Part shown: piece by piece, positions 1-9,444 of the stretch
Layout of the letters: every line of letters starts with the position of its first letter
Position numbering within the stretch: the stretch's first letter is position 1
Source: Paenibacillus foliorum
GTDB lineage: Bacteria > Bacillota > Bacilli > Paenibacillales > NBRC-103111
NCBI RefSeq assembly: GCF_013141765.1
Contig: NZ_WHOD01000095.1
Coordinates: 23,077 to 87,076 of the forward strand
DNA length: 64,000 nt
Reading direction: 5' to 3'
Program-made: the position numbers and the translations under genes
The notes under the pieces: generated by a model
Seen by the model: only the letters and a program-made list of their open reading frames with translations
Told to the model about the DNA's origin: nothing
The model's database searches: none

Positions 1-182
1 GAATTTTCCTGTAAACTTGATTGGATCTGAGAGCTAGTCAAACTCCTGACTTTAAACAGGGGCCTGATGGTTACGAAAAACCGTGAACCACAGCTTAGCA
101 AATTCACATTCTGCAGCATCCAATTCAACATTTAAACATTACTCAATTATCGATTCATGTAAACGGTTTTTGGCAAATTCGG
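1..182. other. Left-edge non-coding stretch
   Basis: No open frame with a ribosome site is visible here. The stretch lies downstream of the minus-strand sensor kinase. A weak GGTT...AACC hairpin near 68-90 is the only structure, and it has no clear T-run, so I do not call a terminator. Confidence 0.4.
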
Positions 183-1568
183 CTACAATGGGATACGCAC
201 TTTGAAGGAACTTCCTTCACCTACCATGCTGTCCACATGAATAGTACCCCGACCCGCATCCACGATGTTCTTGGCAATCGCAAGACCCAGTCCATGTCCG
301 CCGGTCTGGCGCGTTCGCGACTTATCCTGCCTATAAAAACGGTCGAAGACACGAGGGAGCGCTTCGGCAGCAATGCCGATACCGCTATCCTTGACCTCGA
401 TTGTGAGGATGTGGGCCCCTTTTTCCATCCCATCCTCAAGAAGTACAGTGACCAACCCTTTTTCCGGCGTATATTTAACCGCATTATCGATTAACAGAAC
501 GAGCAGCTGTGTCAATTTCTCCGCGTCCCAATTCACCGTCAGCTCGTCGGGAGCGTGCAGCCTTAAGACAATGTCCTTTGCTTGGGCCAATGGCTGAAGC
601 TTATTAACCACGCTTACGGCAGCATCTCGCAAATTAAACGAGGAGCGATTTAGCACGAATTCTCCTGAATCGGAGCGGGCCAAGTGCAGCAGCTCTTGAA
701 CCAGCTTGGTTATTGAGTTTACCTCATCTTTCATACCCTTAAGCACATTCTTCGAGAAGGGATCGTTATCGATGCTCGCTTCGAGCTGAAGTGCTTCAAT
801 CGATGTCAGCATGACACTCATTGGAGTACGCAGTTCATGGGAAGCATCAGCTACGAACTCACGTTGTCTCGCATAAGCTCTAGCAATCGGTATAATCGCT
901 TTGCGCGACATTAAATGACTGAGCCATAAGGCTAGAATAAAGAAAAGCAGTACCATTCCGACCAGCAGAATGAGCAGCCAACGAAACAAATCATGTTGGA
1001 ATGTGACCTCCTTTCCCACATATAAGGTGCCGATTCTCTCCCCATTCCATTGCAGCTCGCGGCTCGTAACAAGGAATCTTGCATCCGCTCCTTGCTTTGG
1101 GCGTCCTGGCTCGTCCGGGGGCGGATTGTCAAACGTTTGCAGGGTAACCTTTTCTATTGCTTTCCCCTTGAAATAGCCCTTTCTGATGGACTCCATCACC
1201 TGAGTGCGCAGTTCCGGCTGAATCTCACCCCCCAGCTCCACATTTCCATTCATTGCAATTAAGTAATAAAACGATTGATCGGTGCTGATCGAGAAGGCAT
1301 CCTCTACGGAGCGCGGGGGGCGTCTATTCGGATTGTTATCTTGGTCCGCCCACTTTTGTAGTGTGCGTATTTCACTGTCTGCGAGCTCGTTCAGACGAAC
1401 CCTCTGATCGTTCCAGATGAACAGATACAGTAGGGCATACACAATAATCACGAATAAACTGAGGAAAATAATAAGCACACCGCTGTATTGCAGAGTGAGC
1501 TTATTGCGCGTACGGTCGAATAAATCGCCTTCATATAGCCACTTTTTTAACGAACCCCAGTTACGCAT
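183..1568 (-). CDS. Two-component sensor histidine kinase
   Basis: Membrane histidine kinase that should phosphorylate the OmpR-type regulator encoded just upstream. The 461-residue product has a transmembrane segment near residues 28-53, an extracytoplasmic domain of about 140 residues with no family I recognise, and a second membrane segment near 197-219. A HisKA domain follows with the H box ADASHELRTP (phospho-acceptor His about residue 244), then a HATPase domain with the N box (DNAVKYTP), G1 (DSGIGI) and G2 (GHGLGLAIAK). The longest frame begins with TTG; I prefer the next codon, ATG at 1568, which overlaps the regulator's stop by a few bases, a sign of translational coupling. The stimulus is unknown. 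The divergently placed secreted protein at 2375 is a possible target. Confidence 0.9.
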   Translation of the reverse strand: MRNWGSLKKWLYEGDLFDRTRNKLTLQYSGVLIIFLSLFVIIVYALLYLFIWNDQRVRLNELADSEIRTLQKWADQDNNPNRRPPRSVEDAFSISTDQSFYYLIAMNGNVELGGEIQPELRTQVMESIRKGYFKGKAIEKVTLQTFDNPPPDEPGRPKQGADARFLVTSRELQWNGERIGTLYVGKEVTFQHDLFRWLLILLVGMVLLFFILALWLSHLMSRKAIIPIARAYARQREFVADASHELRTPMSVMLTSIEALQLEASIDNDPFSKNVLKGMKDEVNSITKLVQELLHLARSDSGEFVLNRSSFNLRDAAVSVVNKLQPLAQAKDIVLRLHAPDELTVNWDAEKLTQLLVLLIDNAVKYTPEKGLVTVLLEDGMEKGAHILTIEVKDSGIGIAAEALPRVFDRFYRQDKSRTRQTGGHGLGLAIAKNIVDAGRGTIHVDSMVGEGSSFKVRIPL

Positions 1569-2235
1569 CAATTTTATAACCTATACCTCTCACGCTCTGA
1601 ATAAGCTCCCTTGAGTCGGAGGGGACGAGCTTCTTGCGTATTAATTTGACGATAGCATCAATCGACTTCAAATTCACTTCCGCATCAAGACCCCACACCT
1701 TGTCCAAAATGACCTCGCGTGTCAAGGTACGACCCTTGTTTTGCAGTAGCAGGTCCAGAATTTGAAACTCACGCGGGGATAATTGGATTTCTTGGTCACC
1801 TTGAATAACGATCTGATTCGTCCTCTGCAGCTCTAGATCTCGGATGCGGATTACATCCTCCTGCAACGGAATGAAATTTCTGCGCATCAGTGCTCGCAAA
1901 CGCGCTAGCAGCTCGTCCATCTCGAATGGTTTGACCAGATAATCGTCAGCACCGGCATCTAGACCTTCAACGCGATCCTGTAATGCATCTTTCGCTGTCA
2001 GCATTAGAATCGCACCGAGATATCCCATTTTGCGGAGTCTGGCGCATGTATCGCGGCCATTTCCTTCCGGCATCATCCAATCGAGAACAACAACATCATA
2101 GCTGGAAGCCGTCGCATAATCGAACGCATCATTCCCTGTTGTTACCCAGTCAACGGCACAGCCCGTTTTTTTCTTCAGCATATGTACGGTTAGCTCTCCC
2201 AGCCGATCATCGTCTTCCGCCAATAAGATCTTCAT
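1561..2235 (-). CDS. OmpR/PhoB-family response regulator
   Basis: Transcription factor of 224 residues. The N-terminal receiver domain has the acidic pocket (EDDD, residues 7-10), the phospho-acceptor Asp52 in VVVLDWMMPEG and the conserved Lys in YLVKPFE. The C-terminal winged helix (about 130-224) has the usual SPREFQILDLLLQNKGR and RGIGYKI signatures. It is the first gene of a two-gene minus-strand operon with the overlapping kinase. The ribosome site is only moderate (GGGG about 9 bases before the ATG). Its promoter must lie in the 139-bp region shared with the plus-strand gene at 2375, so it may control itself and that gene; this is inference. Confidence 0.92.
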   Translation of the reverse strand: MKILLAEDDDRLGELTVHMLKKKTGCAVDWVTTGNDAFDYATASSYDVVVLDWMMPEGNGRDTCARLRKMGYLGAILMLTAKDALQDRVEGLDAGADDYLVKPFEMDELLARLRALMRRNFIPLQEDVIRIRDLELQRTNQIVIQGDQEIQLSPREFQILDLLLQNKGRTLTREVILDKVWGLDAEVNLKSIDAIVKLIRKKLVPSDSRELIQSVRGIGYKIDA

Positions 2236-2374
2236 AGGCTTGCCCCATTTCCTGATTTATCCTTTTTAAAACAGTATAATCGAAAGTCTTCATGCTTTCA
2301 CCGTAATTTCACCAAGTCCAAGTAATATAGGTTTCAAGGAATACAAAATCCAATGAGATGAAGGGAAGATTACA

Positions 2375-3199
2375 ATGAACACAAAAAAGAAACTCATTAT
2401 CGCCAGTACGTTGATAGCCATTCTTGCAGTGAGTGGAGAAAGTGTGTTAGGCAGCAATATCAAGGCTTTGGCTGAACCCAGTGCCCCACATTCGACAGCA
2501 GGAATGGCAAAGAATAAAGCGGGTAAAGACGCACCGAAAAGGGAAGATGGCAGCAAACGAGGGAAGGCTGGAATCGATGGAAAAGGAAATCCATGCCGCA
2601 TAGAGGGACCAGATGGTGAATTAAAAACCAATAAGGCTGAAACGGCTGGAGCTGACGCCACAAGCACTAATTCATCAGCAGGCTCAGTAACCAGCGGCAA
2701 TAATTCGGAACAAGCTACTTCAGTAGTTATTTCCAATGGATTTAACACAGACCCGCAGGACAAAGGCAGGCCGGTAGTACTGATTGCCGCAGCACTAGGG
2801 GTTCCTACCGAAGTTTTTAGAGAAGCATTTCGAGGAGTAACTCCTGCAGGCTTGGAAAGTCAGCCCAGTCCCGAACTGGCTCAACGAAACAAAGCAGCCC
2901 TTCTTAAAGTTCTTGCTCCTTATGGGATTACAAACGAACGTTTAGATGAGGTATCCAACTATTACCGTTACAACGGAAGAAAAGGTGAAACCTGGAAAAA
3001 GACTGAAGCTGCTGCAACTGCAACAATAGTGGATGGCGTCGTGACTGGTGTAACCATCACAAATCCAGGATCAGGATATTCTTCAAATCCAACAGTAACC
3101 GTAACGGGACCAAACGGTGTAATTACTGGGACAGCAACAGTTATCTACGCGCAAGATTTTAAAACAAATGGAAGTATTTCGGCTATAGCTATCAATTAA
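2375..3199 (+). CDS. Secreted protein of unknown function
   Basis: A 274-residue protein I do not recognise. It starts with a lipid-free signal peptide (basic MNTKKK, hydrophobic core to about residue 25, likely cleavage after ALA near 33). A charged, low-complexity Lys/Gly/Asp region (about 40-80) and a Ser/Thr/Asn/Ala-rich linker (about 88-120) follow. A small globular part (about 125-190) contains ALGVPTEVFREAFRGV. The last 60 residues contain the motif NPGSGYSSNPTVTV, seen in many beta-rich surface and tail proteins. The start follows AAGGGAAG at good spacing. It is divergent from the two-component system upstream and precedes the large surface protein, so a role at the cell surface is likely. 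Confidence 0.7.
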   Translation: MNTKKKLIIASTLIAILAVSGESVLGSNIKALAEPSAPHSTAGMAKNKAGKDAPKREDGSKRGKAGIDGKGNPCRIEGPDGELKTNKAETAGADATSTNSSAGSVTSGNNSEQATSVVISNGFNTDPQDKGRPVVLIAAALGVPTEVFREAFRGVTPAGLESQPSPELAQRNKAALLKVLAPYGITNERLDEVSNYYRYNGRKGETWKKTEAAATATIVDGVVTGVTITNPGSGYSSNPTVTVTGPNGVITGTATVIYAQDFKTNGSISAIAIN

Positions 3200-3555
3200 G
3201 AAAGTGGAGTGCTCATTCGTTTGGGGTAAGTAAACCAGTCGTAATGCCCCAAGTTCCACTTGCCAGTTACGGCTCGCTAATTTTCACTGCCGATTTTCAG
3301 TTGCACATAAAAAGTTCTTGCATTTATGAGAGGTAGAACCGATAATGGGGTAAAGTTGCAAACGGTTTCAGTGCAAGGATGTTCCCAATTGAAGATCATG
3401 GGTGGAGACATTGAGAGAACCCAGGTATCTATTATTTGCTAGGCGGCTCGCGATTTTGCGAGGTATCCGCTCCGGCTGGTAGAGGCCTGGTTTTTTTGTG
3501 CATACGGACGAACTCTTCGGACAGAAACGGTTTGGTGAAAATGAGGAGGGAAAAT
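3200..3555. other. Intergenic region and leader of the large surface protein
   Basis: No gene is visible in these 356 bases. The 3' part holds the structured element at 3418-3497 and the ribosome site AGGAGGG at 3544-3550. The 5' part (3200-3400) shows no clear terminator or strong promoter. Confidence 0.4.
3418..3497 (+). promoter_or_regulatory. Structured RNA leader / attenuator candidate
   Basis: A closing helix AACC(C)AGG (3418-3425) with CCTGGTT (3486-3492) runs into seven Ts. It encloses a stable composite stem: GCGG/CCGC (3443-3446, 3467-3470) around CTCGC/GCGAG (3447-3451, 3458-3462). The element lies about 60 bases before the start of the large surface protein. It does not match the c-di-GMP, c-di-AMP or preQ1 consensus as I remember them. 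It may be an attenuator, or simply a terminator for the gene upstream. Confidence 0.35.
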
Positions 3556-6500
3556 ATGAATCGTAAGTTTAAACAAGCAATTGTAACTTCGGTTACCATG
3601 TCACTATTCGCGACATCGGCCGTGTTAGGCATTCGGGCTGTACCAGCTGCGGCTGCGCCATCGGCACCCGCAGTACTTATCACTGAGTTAGTGCCGGATT
3701 CGAAAAACTTATCTTCAAATGATGCTTATGAATATGTCGAGCTGTATAATGCAACTGACAAAGCTATTAGCTTGACAGGGTATAAGCTTCGGGGCAAAAT
3801 AGACGGCACTTCTCAATGGGAAGGAACGCTTAGCGGAAATGTGAGTATTCCCCCGCGTGAAACGATTTTGATCTGGACGCAGAATACCACGATTACACCA
3901 CTGGGGTTGAATCGTGACCAGTTCAGAAGCAATTATGGCATTTCTGCGTCCGATCTGCCGGATGACCGTATTCATATCCTGCAAAACGTAGCAGGCCTGT
4001 ACAACGGAAGCACAACCCAGAAGAATATTACAATTAGCTTAGCTGATCCACTGGATGTTGAGATTGTTACCGCCACCTATTATTTAGACGGTCAGGACGA
4101 TACGTTCGAAAATAAAGGCATCTCATTTAAGCAGCCATGCTCAAGCGTTGCTATGCTGCATAATAGTGGAAATAAAACCGCCACGCCAGGCAGAATAACC
4201 GATGAATTGTCGGGAGTTGCACCGAGTGATGCCGTTGCTGTTGGTGGAGAACGCAGCTTGAATTTGTCGTGGACGCCTTGCACCGTTTCGAATCTAGCTG
4301 GCTACCGAATAGATTCTCAGGACGGGCTTCCGTCAGCGTCGGTGACGGGAGCGACGTACACATTTACAGGGCTGACGAATGGAAAGGACTATACGTTCAC
4401 TTTATCATCCGTTTATAACGATGGTCGCGTTTCGCCAGCCTCCCTTCCTGTACGGGGGAAAGCGGGTATCCCGGTTATTCCGGCTAATATAAGCGGGCTT
4501 CAAGCACTCCCTCGCGATGGAGCGATACGGTTGAGCTGGGATGCTTCCAAGGAGGGAGATGTTGCCGGTTACCGCATTTATAAAAACGGAGTGCAACTGC
4601 CGAATTTGGTTACTGGCTCTTCCTATGTAGCACCAGGTTTAACCAATGGACAAAGCGTCACGTTCGCTGTCTACACTGTTAATCAGACGGGGTTAATGTC
4701 CGCAAAGCCAGCTGTAGTTGCCCAGAAACCCCAGGCTGCTCCTTCATTCTTGGTTACCGAAATGACTCCCAATTCGAAAAACGTTGACTACAAAACCGGA
4801 GGGACCGACGCATTCGAATTCATCGAACTGCATAATACGACCTCAACACCGATCAACATTAAAGGCTTTAAATTAAAATACAGTGCAGTAACCGATCCTT
4901 ATCCGATTACTGAAGACAAGATTGTTGAACCTCAAGGGACTTTTATTATTTGGTTCAAAAATACAAATGTACAGCAGGTCGGCCTGACGGAGTTCAATCT
5001 CGCCTACGGCAGCTCGATTACGGAGGATCAATTATTCGTAATCGTAAACGGCGGGATGTCGAATACAGCGGCAAGAGGTGTGAAATTCCTGGACCCCGAT
5101 AATAATGTGCTTACGGACACGACCTACAATGTAGAAGATGTCGGCGAGAGCATCAGTGCTAATTTCATTCCCAATCGCAGTAATGGGGTTATCTCGACTG
5201 AAAGATTTTCTGCGCAAGCTAATCCAGGCTTCCTGTATCCCGTGCAGAAAATAGCAGATCCATCTGATACGGTTGCTCCTGCAATGCCTTCAGGTGTAAA
5301 GGTGACAGCAGGTATTGGCGGAGCAAAGGTAGTCTGGAGTAAAGATCTTGAGCCAGACGTTGCTTATGTGAATGTATATGTGGACGGTGTGGTGAAAAAT
5401 AAACTCCTGATGCCGCAAAGTGAGGTCATTATTGAGGGATTGGAAAATGAAAAGGCCGTTTCCTTGCAGGTGAGCGCAATTGATACGGCTGGCAGAGAGT
5501 CTGGACGTACGGCTTCGATAGTTGCAACCCCGACGGCTGATGCAATGCCAGCCTTGCTGATTACGGAGGTCGTACCCGATACGTGGAACACGGAACCGTT
5601 AGAGTCGAAGGATGTTTATGATGCATATGAGTTCATCGAGCTGTACAATCCGCATTCGCAGCCGCTTGATCTGAATGGCAAGACTGTTCGTTTCACGCAG
5701 CCAGATGATGCATTGAAAAGCTGGTCATGGACTTTCAATAAGCCTACGGTTATTGAGCCGAAAAAAACATTGCAATTCTGGGTGCGTCCGAATGGATTAA
5801 ACTACTTGAAGTCGGACGGATTTAATTTCTTTTATTACGGCTTCCAGGAAGCGAAGTATGTACCTGAATCCTCATTCGTATATGGGGACGGTGCGGGTGG
5901 ATTAGCTAACGGCGGTGGTACCATCGAAATCGTTGAAACTAATGGTAATGTACTCGTTTCGGCTACGTATACAGCAGGCCAATTTCTGGAGAAAAAGGGC
6001 ATCACTTATGCTTATCCTATGTTTGGAGGAAACGTAATGCGGATTTCAGGCTTGCAGCAAACGGGCACGCCTGGTGTTGTGGGTTCCCAACAAATCCCAC
6101 GTGAATCTTTCACTGATCAGACTGCACCTGCCTCACCTGCAGGGTTTCATGCAGTTCCAGGTCCTGGAGAAGCAACAATGAACTGGCTGCCAAGCACGGA
6201 ATCAGATTTGGCTGGGTATCGACTGTACATGAACGATCAGCTTGAGCTGACGTTGCCTGCTTCTGCTACATCTTACAAGATGCCGGCACTTTTGGGTGAA
6301 GTCTCAACGAAGTTCGAGCTAAGCGCTATAGACGATTCAGGCAATGAATCCTTGCGTGTAACGGCAACAATTAAGCCAACCTATACGCCAATGACTCAAA
6401 TAGAAAGAGATCCAAGTCCTGCGAACGCTCTGACCCAATCAAGGTATCAGGCAGCCTGGGATGTTGGAGAGAAAGGTCCAATAATACCTGGACTCGTACA

Positions 6501-8268
6501 AGGGCATGTACCTCAAGGGATGTCGTATTACAAGGATGAGCAGCGTGAATGGATGCTGATGGCAGCATATCACTATACAGGGGACCCAAGTACTCTTGCA
6601 GTAGTCGATGCAAAAACGGGTGTTTTGGTGAAGTATGTTAATCTGAAAAATCCTGACGGTACGATTTACACTGGGCACGCGGGTGGTGTTGCGGTAAGCC
6701 GCGAAAATGTATGGCTTTCATCCGGGAAAAAGATGTATAGGATGCCTATTCAGACCTTAATTGACTCGGTAGATCAAGGCTTCGCGCAATTTGCGGATTC
6801 GTTCGGAGTTGTGACTAATTCTTCTTTTACGGCCTATGAGAACGGCATACTGTGGGTTGGAGAATATAGCAATCCGCCTACCTATACAACCGATCCATCG
6901 CACCAGCTGCAAAACCGAAATGGGGAGACCCATCTGTCATGGATCGCTGGCTATGAGCTGGATTCAAATGATCGACTTCCATCCGGTACACCGAGCTTCC
7001 GTGAAGAAAACATAGACAAATTTGTTCCTAAATATGTGATAAGTATCGGAGATAAAATCCAAGGTATAGGGTTTAACAAGGGAGAGGTTTTGCTCACTTA
7101 TAACCAGGGGCGCTCCTACAACTCCATATTGCGCTATGCGATGCCGAACGTAACTGATCTGTCTACGAAAAATGCACAAACCATCATCGCTGGTGTTACA
7201 GTGCCGGTATGGTTGCTGGATGGCGTAAACAAAAATGGTTCCATCAACATCCCAACTGGTGCTGAGAACATGTTCATCCGCAAAGTGAATGACACGGACC
7301 ACCTGTATGTAAACTTCGAATCCGGTGCCAACCATGTTCGGTACATGTCGTCGTATTCGATGGATCGATTGCTTGACCTAAACCTTGATCAGATGCGAGC
7401 ATATGACACCCGGACTTTAACGGGGGTTCCACAGGAACTAAAAGTTGGTGCAGAGGCACAGGTAAGCGTACTGGCTAACCGGGGGAAAAGACCTGCTGAG
7501 AACGTAACCCCCAGCTATACATGGGCGAGCAGCGATTCATCAATTATCGAGGTAACTGCAGATGGTCGAATTCGGGGTATAAGACCAGGTATAGCTAAGG
7601 TTGTAGGTACGGCTGGTGAGAGTTTACTGGAAGCTTCCATAACCGTGTCCTCCCCGAACTCGATTCGGTCAGATTTACCTTCGAGTGGGAAGATAACGGC
7701 AGGCACAACATTCCAACTAGAAGTAAAAGCGGTCTATACGGACGGATTTGAAAGTGATGTGACGTCTCAGGCTGCTTATGCGATCATAGGGGGCACTGGT
7801 GCGGTTGAAGTAAGCGGCACAGGACTAGTTCGAGCTATTAAACCTGGCAGTGAATTGATCTCGGTAACATTCGATGGAAAAGCGATCGAGCTTAGAATCA
7901 TTGTCAACAACAGTAGCGAGAATAATGGAAATGGCAACAATAACGGAAATGGCGAGAATAATGGAAATGGCAACAATAACGGAAATGGCGAGAATAATGG
8001 AAATGGCAACAATAACGGAAATGGCGAGAATAATGGGAATGGCAACAATAACGGAAATGGCGAGAATAATGGGAATGGCAACAATAACGGAAATGGCGAG
8101 AATAATGGGAATGGCAACAATAACGGTAATGGTGAGAATAATGGAAATGGCAACAATAACGGTAATGGCAACAATAACGGAAATAGAAACAAAAGCAAAG
8201 GTAATGCAAGCATCGTAACGACTAACCCGACGAACAACCCTAAGCAGCAAAATGTAACGCCCAGATGA
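3556..8268 (+). CDS. Giant lamin-tail/FN3/Ig-like surface protein (anchor cut off)
   Basis: Secreted multidomain protein, 1570 residues as read from ATG 3556, which follows AGGAGGG; 40 further codons are open upstream but lack a ribosome site. Signal peptide about 1-34 (cleavage near AAAA-PSAP). Three lamin-tail domains begin near residues 40, 395 and 664, each with the VTE/ITE...EFIEL(Y/H)N core. FN3-like modules sit near 225-300, 308-388, 575-658 and 858-938. A propeller-like domain spans about 946-1278 (HVPQGMSYY, GHAGGVAVS). Two bacterial Ig-like domains follow to about 1450, then an Asn/Gly linker. The frame ends after NVTPR at 8268. One extra C in the CCC run at 8260-8262 would explain this: removing a base gives NVTPDEIKSGNG and continues toward the SLH domains. 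As read, the product has no wall anchor. Confidence 0.8.
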   Translation: MNRKFKQAIVTSVTMSLFATSAVLGIRAVPAAAAPSAPAVLITELVPDSKNLSSNDAYEYVELYNATDKAISLTGYKLRGKIDGTSQWEGTLSGNVSIPPRETILIWTQNTTITPLGLNRDQFRSNYGISASDLPDDRIHILQNVAGLYNGSTTQKNITISLADPLDVEIVTATYYLDGQDDTFENKGISFKQPCSSVAMLHNSGNKTATPGRITDELSGVAPSDAVAVGGERSLNLSWTPCTVSNLAGYRIDSQDGLPSASVTGATYTFTGLTNGKDYTFTLSSVYNDGRVSPASLPVRGKAGIPVIPANISGLQALPRDGAIRLSWDASKEGDVAGYRIYKNGVQLPNLVTGSSYVAPGLTNGQSVTFAVYTVNQTGLMSAKPAVVAQKPQAAPSFLVTEMTPNSKNVDYKTGGTDAFEFIELHNTTSTPINIKGFKLKYSAVTDPYPITEDKIVEPQGTFIIWFKNTNVQQVGLTEFNLAYGSSITEDQLFVIVNGGMSNTAARGVKFLDPDNNVLTDTTYNVEDVGESISANFIPNRSNGVISTERFSAQANPGFLYPVQKIADPSDTVAPAMPSGVKVTAGIGGAKVVWSKDLEPDVAYVNVYVDGVVKNKLLMPQSEVIIEGLENEKAVSLQVSAIDTAGRESGRTASIVATPTADAMPALLITEVVPDTWNTEPLESKDVYDAYEFIELYNPHSQPLDLNGKTVRFTQPDDALKSWSWTFNKPTVIEPKKTLQFWVRPNGLNYLKSDGFNFFYYGFQEAKYVPESSFVYGDGAGGLANGGGTIEIVETNGNVLVSATYTAGQFLEKKGITYAYPMFGGNVMRISGLQQTGTPGVVGSQQIPRESFTDQTAPASPAGFHAVPGPGEATMNWLPSTESDLAGYRLYMNDQLELTLPASATSYKMPALLGEVSTKFELSAIDDSGNESLRVTATIKPTYTPMTQIERDPSPANALTQSRYQAAWDVGEKGPIIPGLVQGHVPQGMSYYKDEQREWMLMAAYHYTGDPSTLAVVDAKTGVLVKYVNLKNPDGTIYTGHAGGVAVSRENVWLSSGKKMYRMPIQTLIDSVDQGFAQFADSFGVVTNSSFTAYENGILWVGEYSNPPTYTTDPSHQLQNRNGETHLSWIAGYELDSNDRLPSGTPSFREENIDKFVPKYVISIGDKIQGIGFNKGEVLLTYNQGRSYNSILRYAMPNVTDLSTKNAQTIIAGVTVPVWLLDGVNKNGSINIPTGAENMFIRKVNDTDHLYVNFESGANHVRYMSSYSMDRLLDLNLDQMRAYDTRTLTGVPQELKVGAEAQVSVLANRGKRPAENVTPSYTWASSDSSIIEVTADGRIRGIRPGIAKVVGTAGESLLEASITVSSPNSIRSDLPSSGKITAGTTFQLEVKAVYTDGFESDVTSQAAYAIIGGTGAVEVSGTGLVRAIKPGSELISVTFDGKAIELRIIVNNSSENNGNGNNNGNGENNGNGNNNGNGENNGNGNNNGNGENNGNGNNNGNGENNGNGNNNGNGENNGNGNNNGNGENNGNGNNNGNGNNNGNRNKSKGNASIVTTNPTNNPKQQNVTPR
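7918..8169 (+). repeat. Seven 36-bp in-frame tandem repeats (Asn/Gly linker)
   Basis: Seven near-identical 36-base units each encode ENNGNGNNNGNG, followed by one degenerate partial unit to about 8190. The units differ mostly by synonymous third-base changes. The tract forms a flexible hydrophilic spacer between the Ig-like domains and the (now out-of-frame) SLH part. Such arrays change length easily by recombination or slippage. Confidence 0.95.
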
Positions 8269-9310
8269 GATCAAATCAGGCAATGGAGCTGTCAAACTGA
8301 AGCTGGCTGCAGACAAAACGGAGCTGGCGATTTCAGGAGACATACTGAAGCAGTATGATGGTAGTTCGCTAGAAATTGAGCAAGGTAATGCAAGTCTGGT
8401 TATTCCTTCTGAAACGTTACAGTCAGCAGCAGCTTCGGTAAAAGCTGCAGAGGGTAGTCAAGCACAAGTCATCGTGACTTTAAAGCTAGCTGCGGTACCT
8501 AGTCAATCCAAGGAATATAAGATGGCCGGCGGAGCCTTTTCGTTAGGGTTGTCCGTTGTGAAGCCTGACGGAGCGGAATCGGCAATGAACCAAGTGGATC
8601 AATCCGTCGAAGTGAAAATCAAAGTCGAAGCTGAGCGCGATTCTCGATTATTAGGTCTTTACAGAGTCAATGCCGACGGGACAATTGATTATGTCGGCGG
8701 CAAGGTAAAGGACGGCGTGCTGACGGCGTAGTTGGTAGGCTCCGGCACCTATGTCGTATTGGAGTATAGCAAATCGTACGCCGACGTTCCGCCTGGCAAT
8801 TGGGCTTACGAAGCACTTCAAGTGCTTGCCGCGAAGCATGTGGCCGAAGGAGTCACCTCTGATACATTTACACCTAATGAGCCGGTAACACGGGCGGAAT
8901 TTACAGCACTGCTCTTTCGCGCGTTCGAGTTCGCCCCTTCCAAAGAGGCGGTTGGCTTCTTAGATGTAGCGTCTGACGCTTGGTACAAGGAGCCCGTTGG
9001 AGCTGCATCGTCAATCGGACTTATCCAAGGTGTGGAGCAGGGACGCTTCGCACCGAATGAGCCGGTCACTCGCGAGCAGATGGCGGTGCTGTTAGTACGT
9101 GCTTGGGAGCGAAAGGTAGCTCTGATTGAGCCTGGAAAAGGTAACCCATTTAAAGACTCGGTGAATATTGCTAATTGGGCAGCGGATGCGGTGTCCAAGG
9201 CACGCAGCGCGGGACTGATTAGCGGAAAAGATGGGGATCGTTTCGATCCGAAGTCTGTCGCAACGCGGGCTGAGAGTGTTCAAGCCATTTTCAACGCCTT
9301 GTTCAAATAG
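8258..9310 (+). pseudogene. SLH-anchor portion of the giant surface protein, frameshifted and with an amber stop
   Basis: This is the continuation of the surface protein in the next frame. From 8258 it reads RPDEIKSGNGAVKLKLAADK and on through a domain common before SLH modules (LVIPSETLQSA..., LLGLYRVNADGTIDYVGGKV). A TAG at 8729-8731 interrupts it, and translation would resume at once with LVGSGTYVVLEYSKSYADV. Three SLH domains follow at about 8770-8930, 8950-9108 and 9139-9307, with the usual FxDV..WA/WY and F.PN..VTR motifs. The domain order is exactly that expected of one protein, so two independent lesions (frameshift plus stop) separate the anchor from the ectodomains. Sequencing error is possible for either one. 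Pieces 8474-8731 and 8732-9310 are open but have no credible starts of their own. Confidence 0.85.
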
Positions 9311-9382
9311 AAATAGGATAAATGCTCCCGCTATAATTGAGTGATTTTTTCTGTTCCTTCAAGGAATGTATTGCAACGCAAT

Positions 9383-9421
9383 AAGGAGCCTGCCATTTGA
9401 ACTTCAGTGGCAAGGCTCCTT
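9383..9421. terminator. Bidirectional terminator hairpin, copy 1
   Basis: AAGGAGCC-TGCCA pairs with TGGCA-AGGCTCCTT around a 12-base loop, between the convergent SLH reading frame and the DUF5050-like gene. A near-identical copy lies at 11044-11082. Confidence 0.85.
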
Positions 9422-9444
9422 ATCGTTTGTATTAATAAAACTCA

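Noticed and set aside
3418..3497. c-di-GMP, c-di-AMP or preQ1 riboswitch before the surface protein
   Set aside because: None of the conserved cores of those classes, as I remember them, is present; only generic stem-loop structure is seen.
7776..8343. Long minus-strand and alternative-frame open frames over the Asn/Gly repeat array
   Set aside because: They exist only because the 36-bp repeat lacks stops in several frames; no ribosome sites and highly biased composition.
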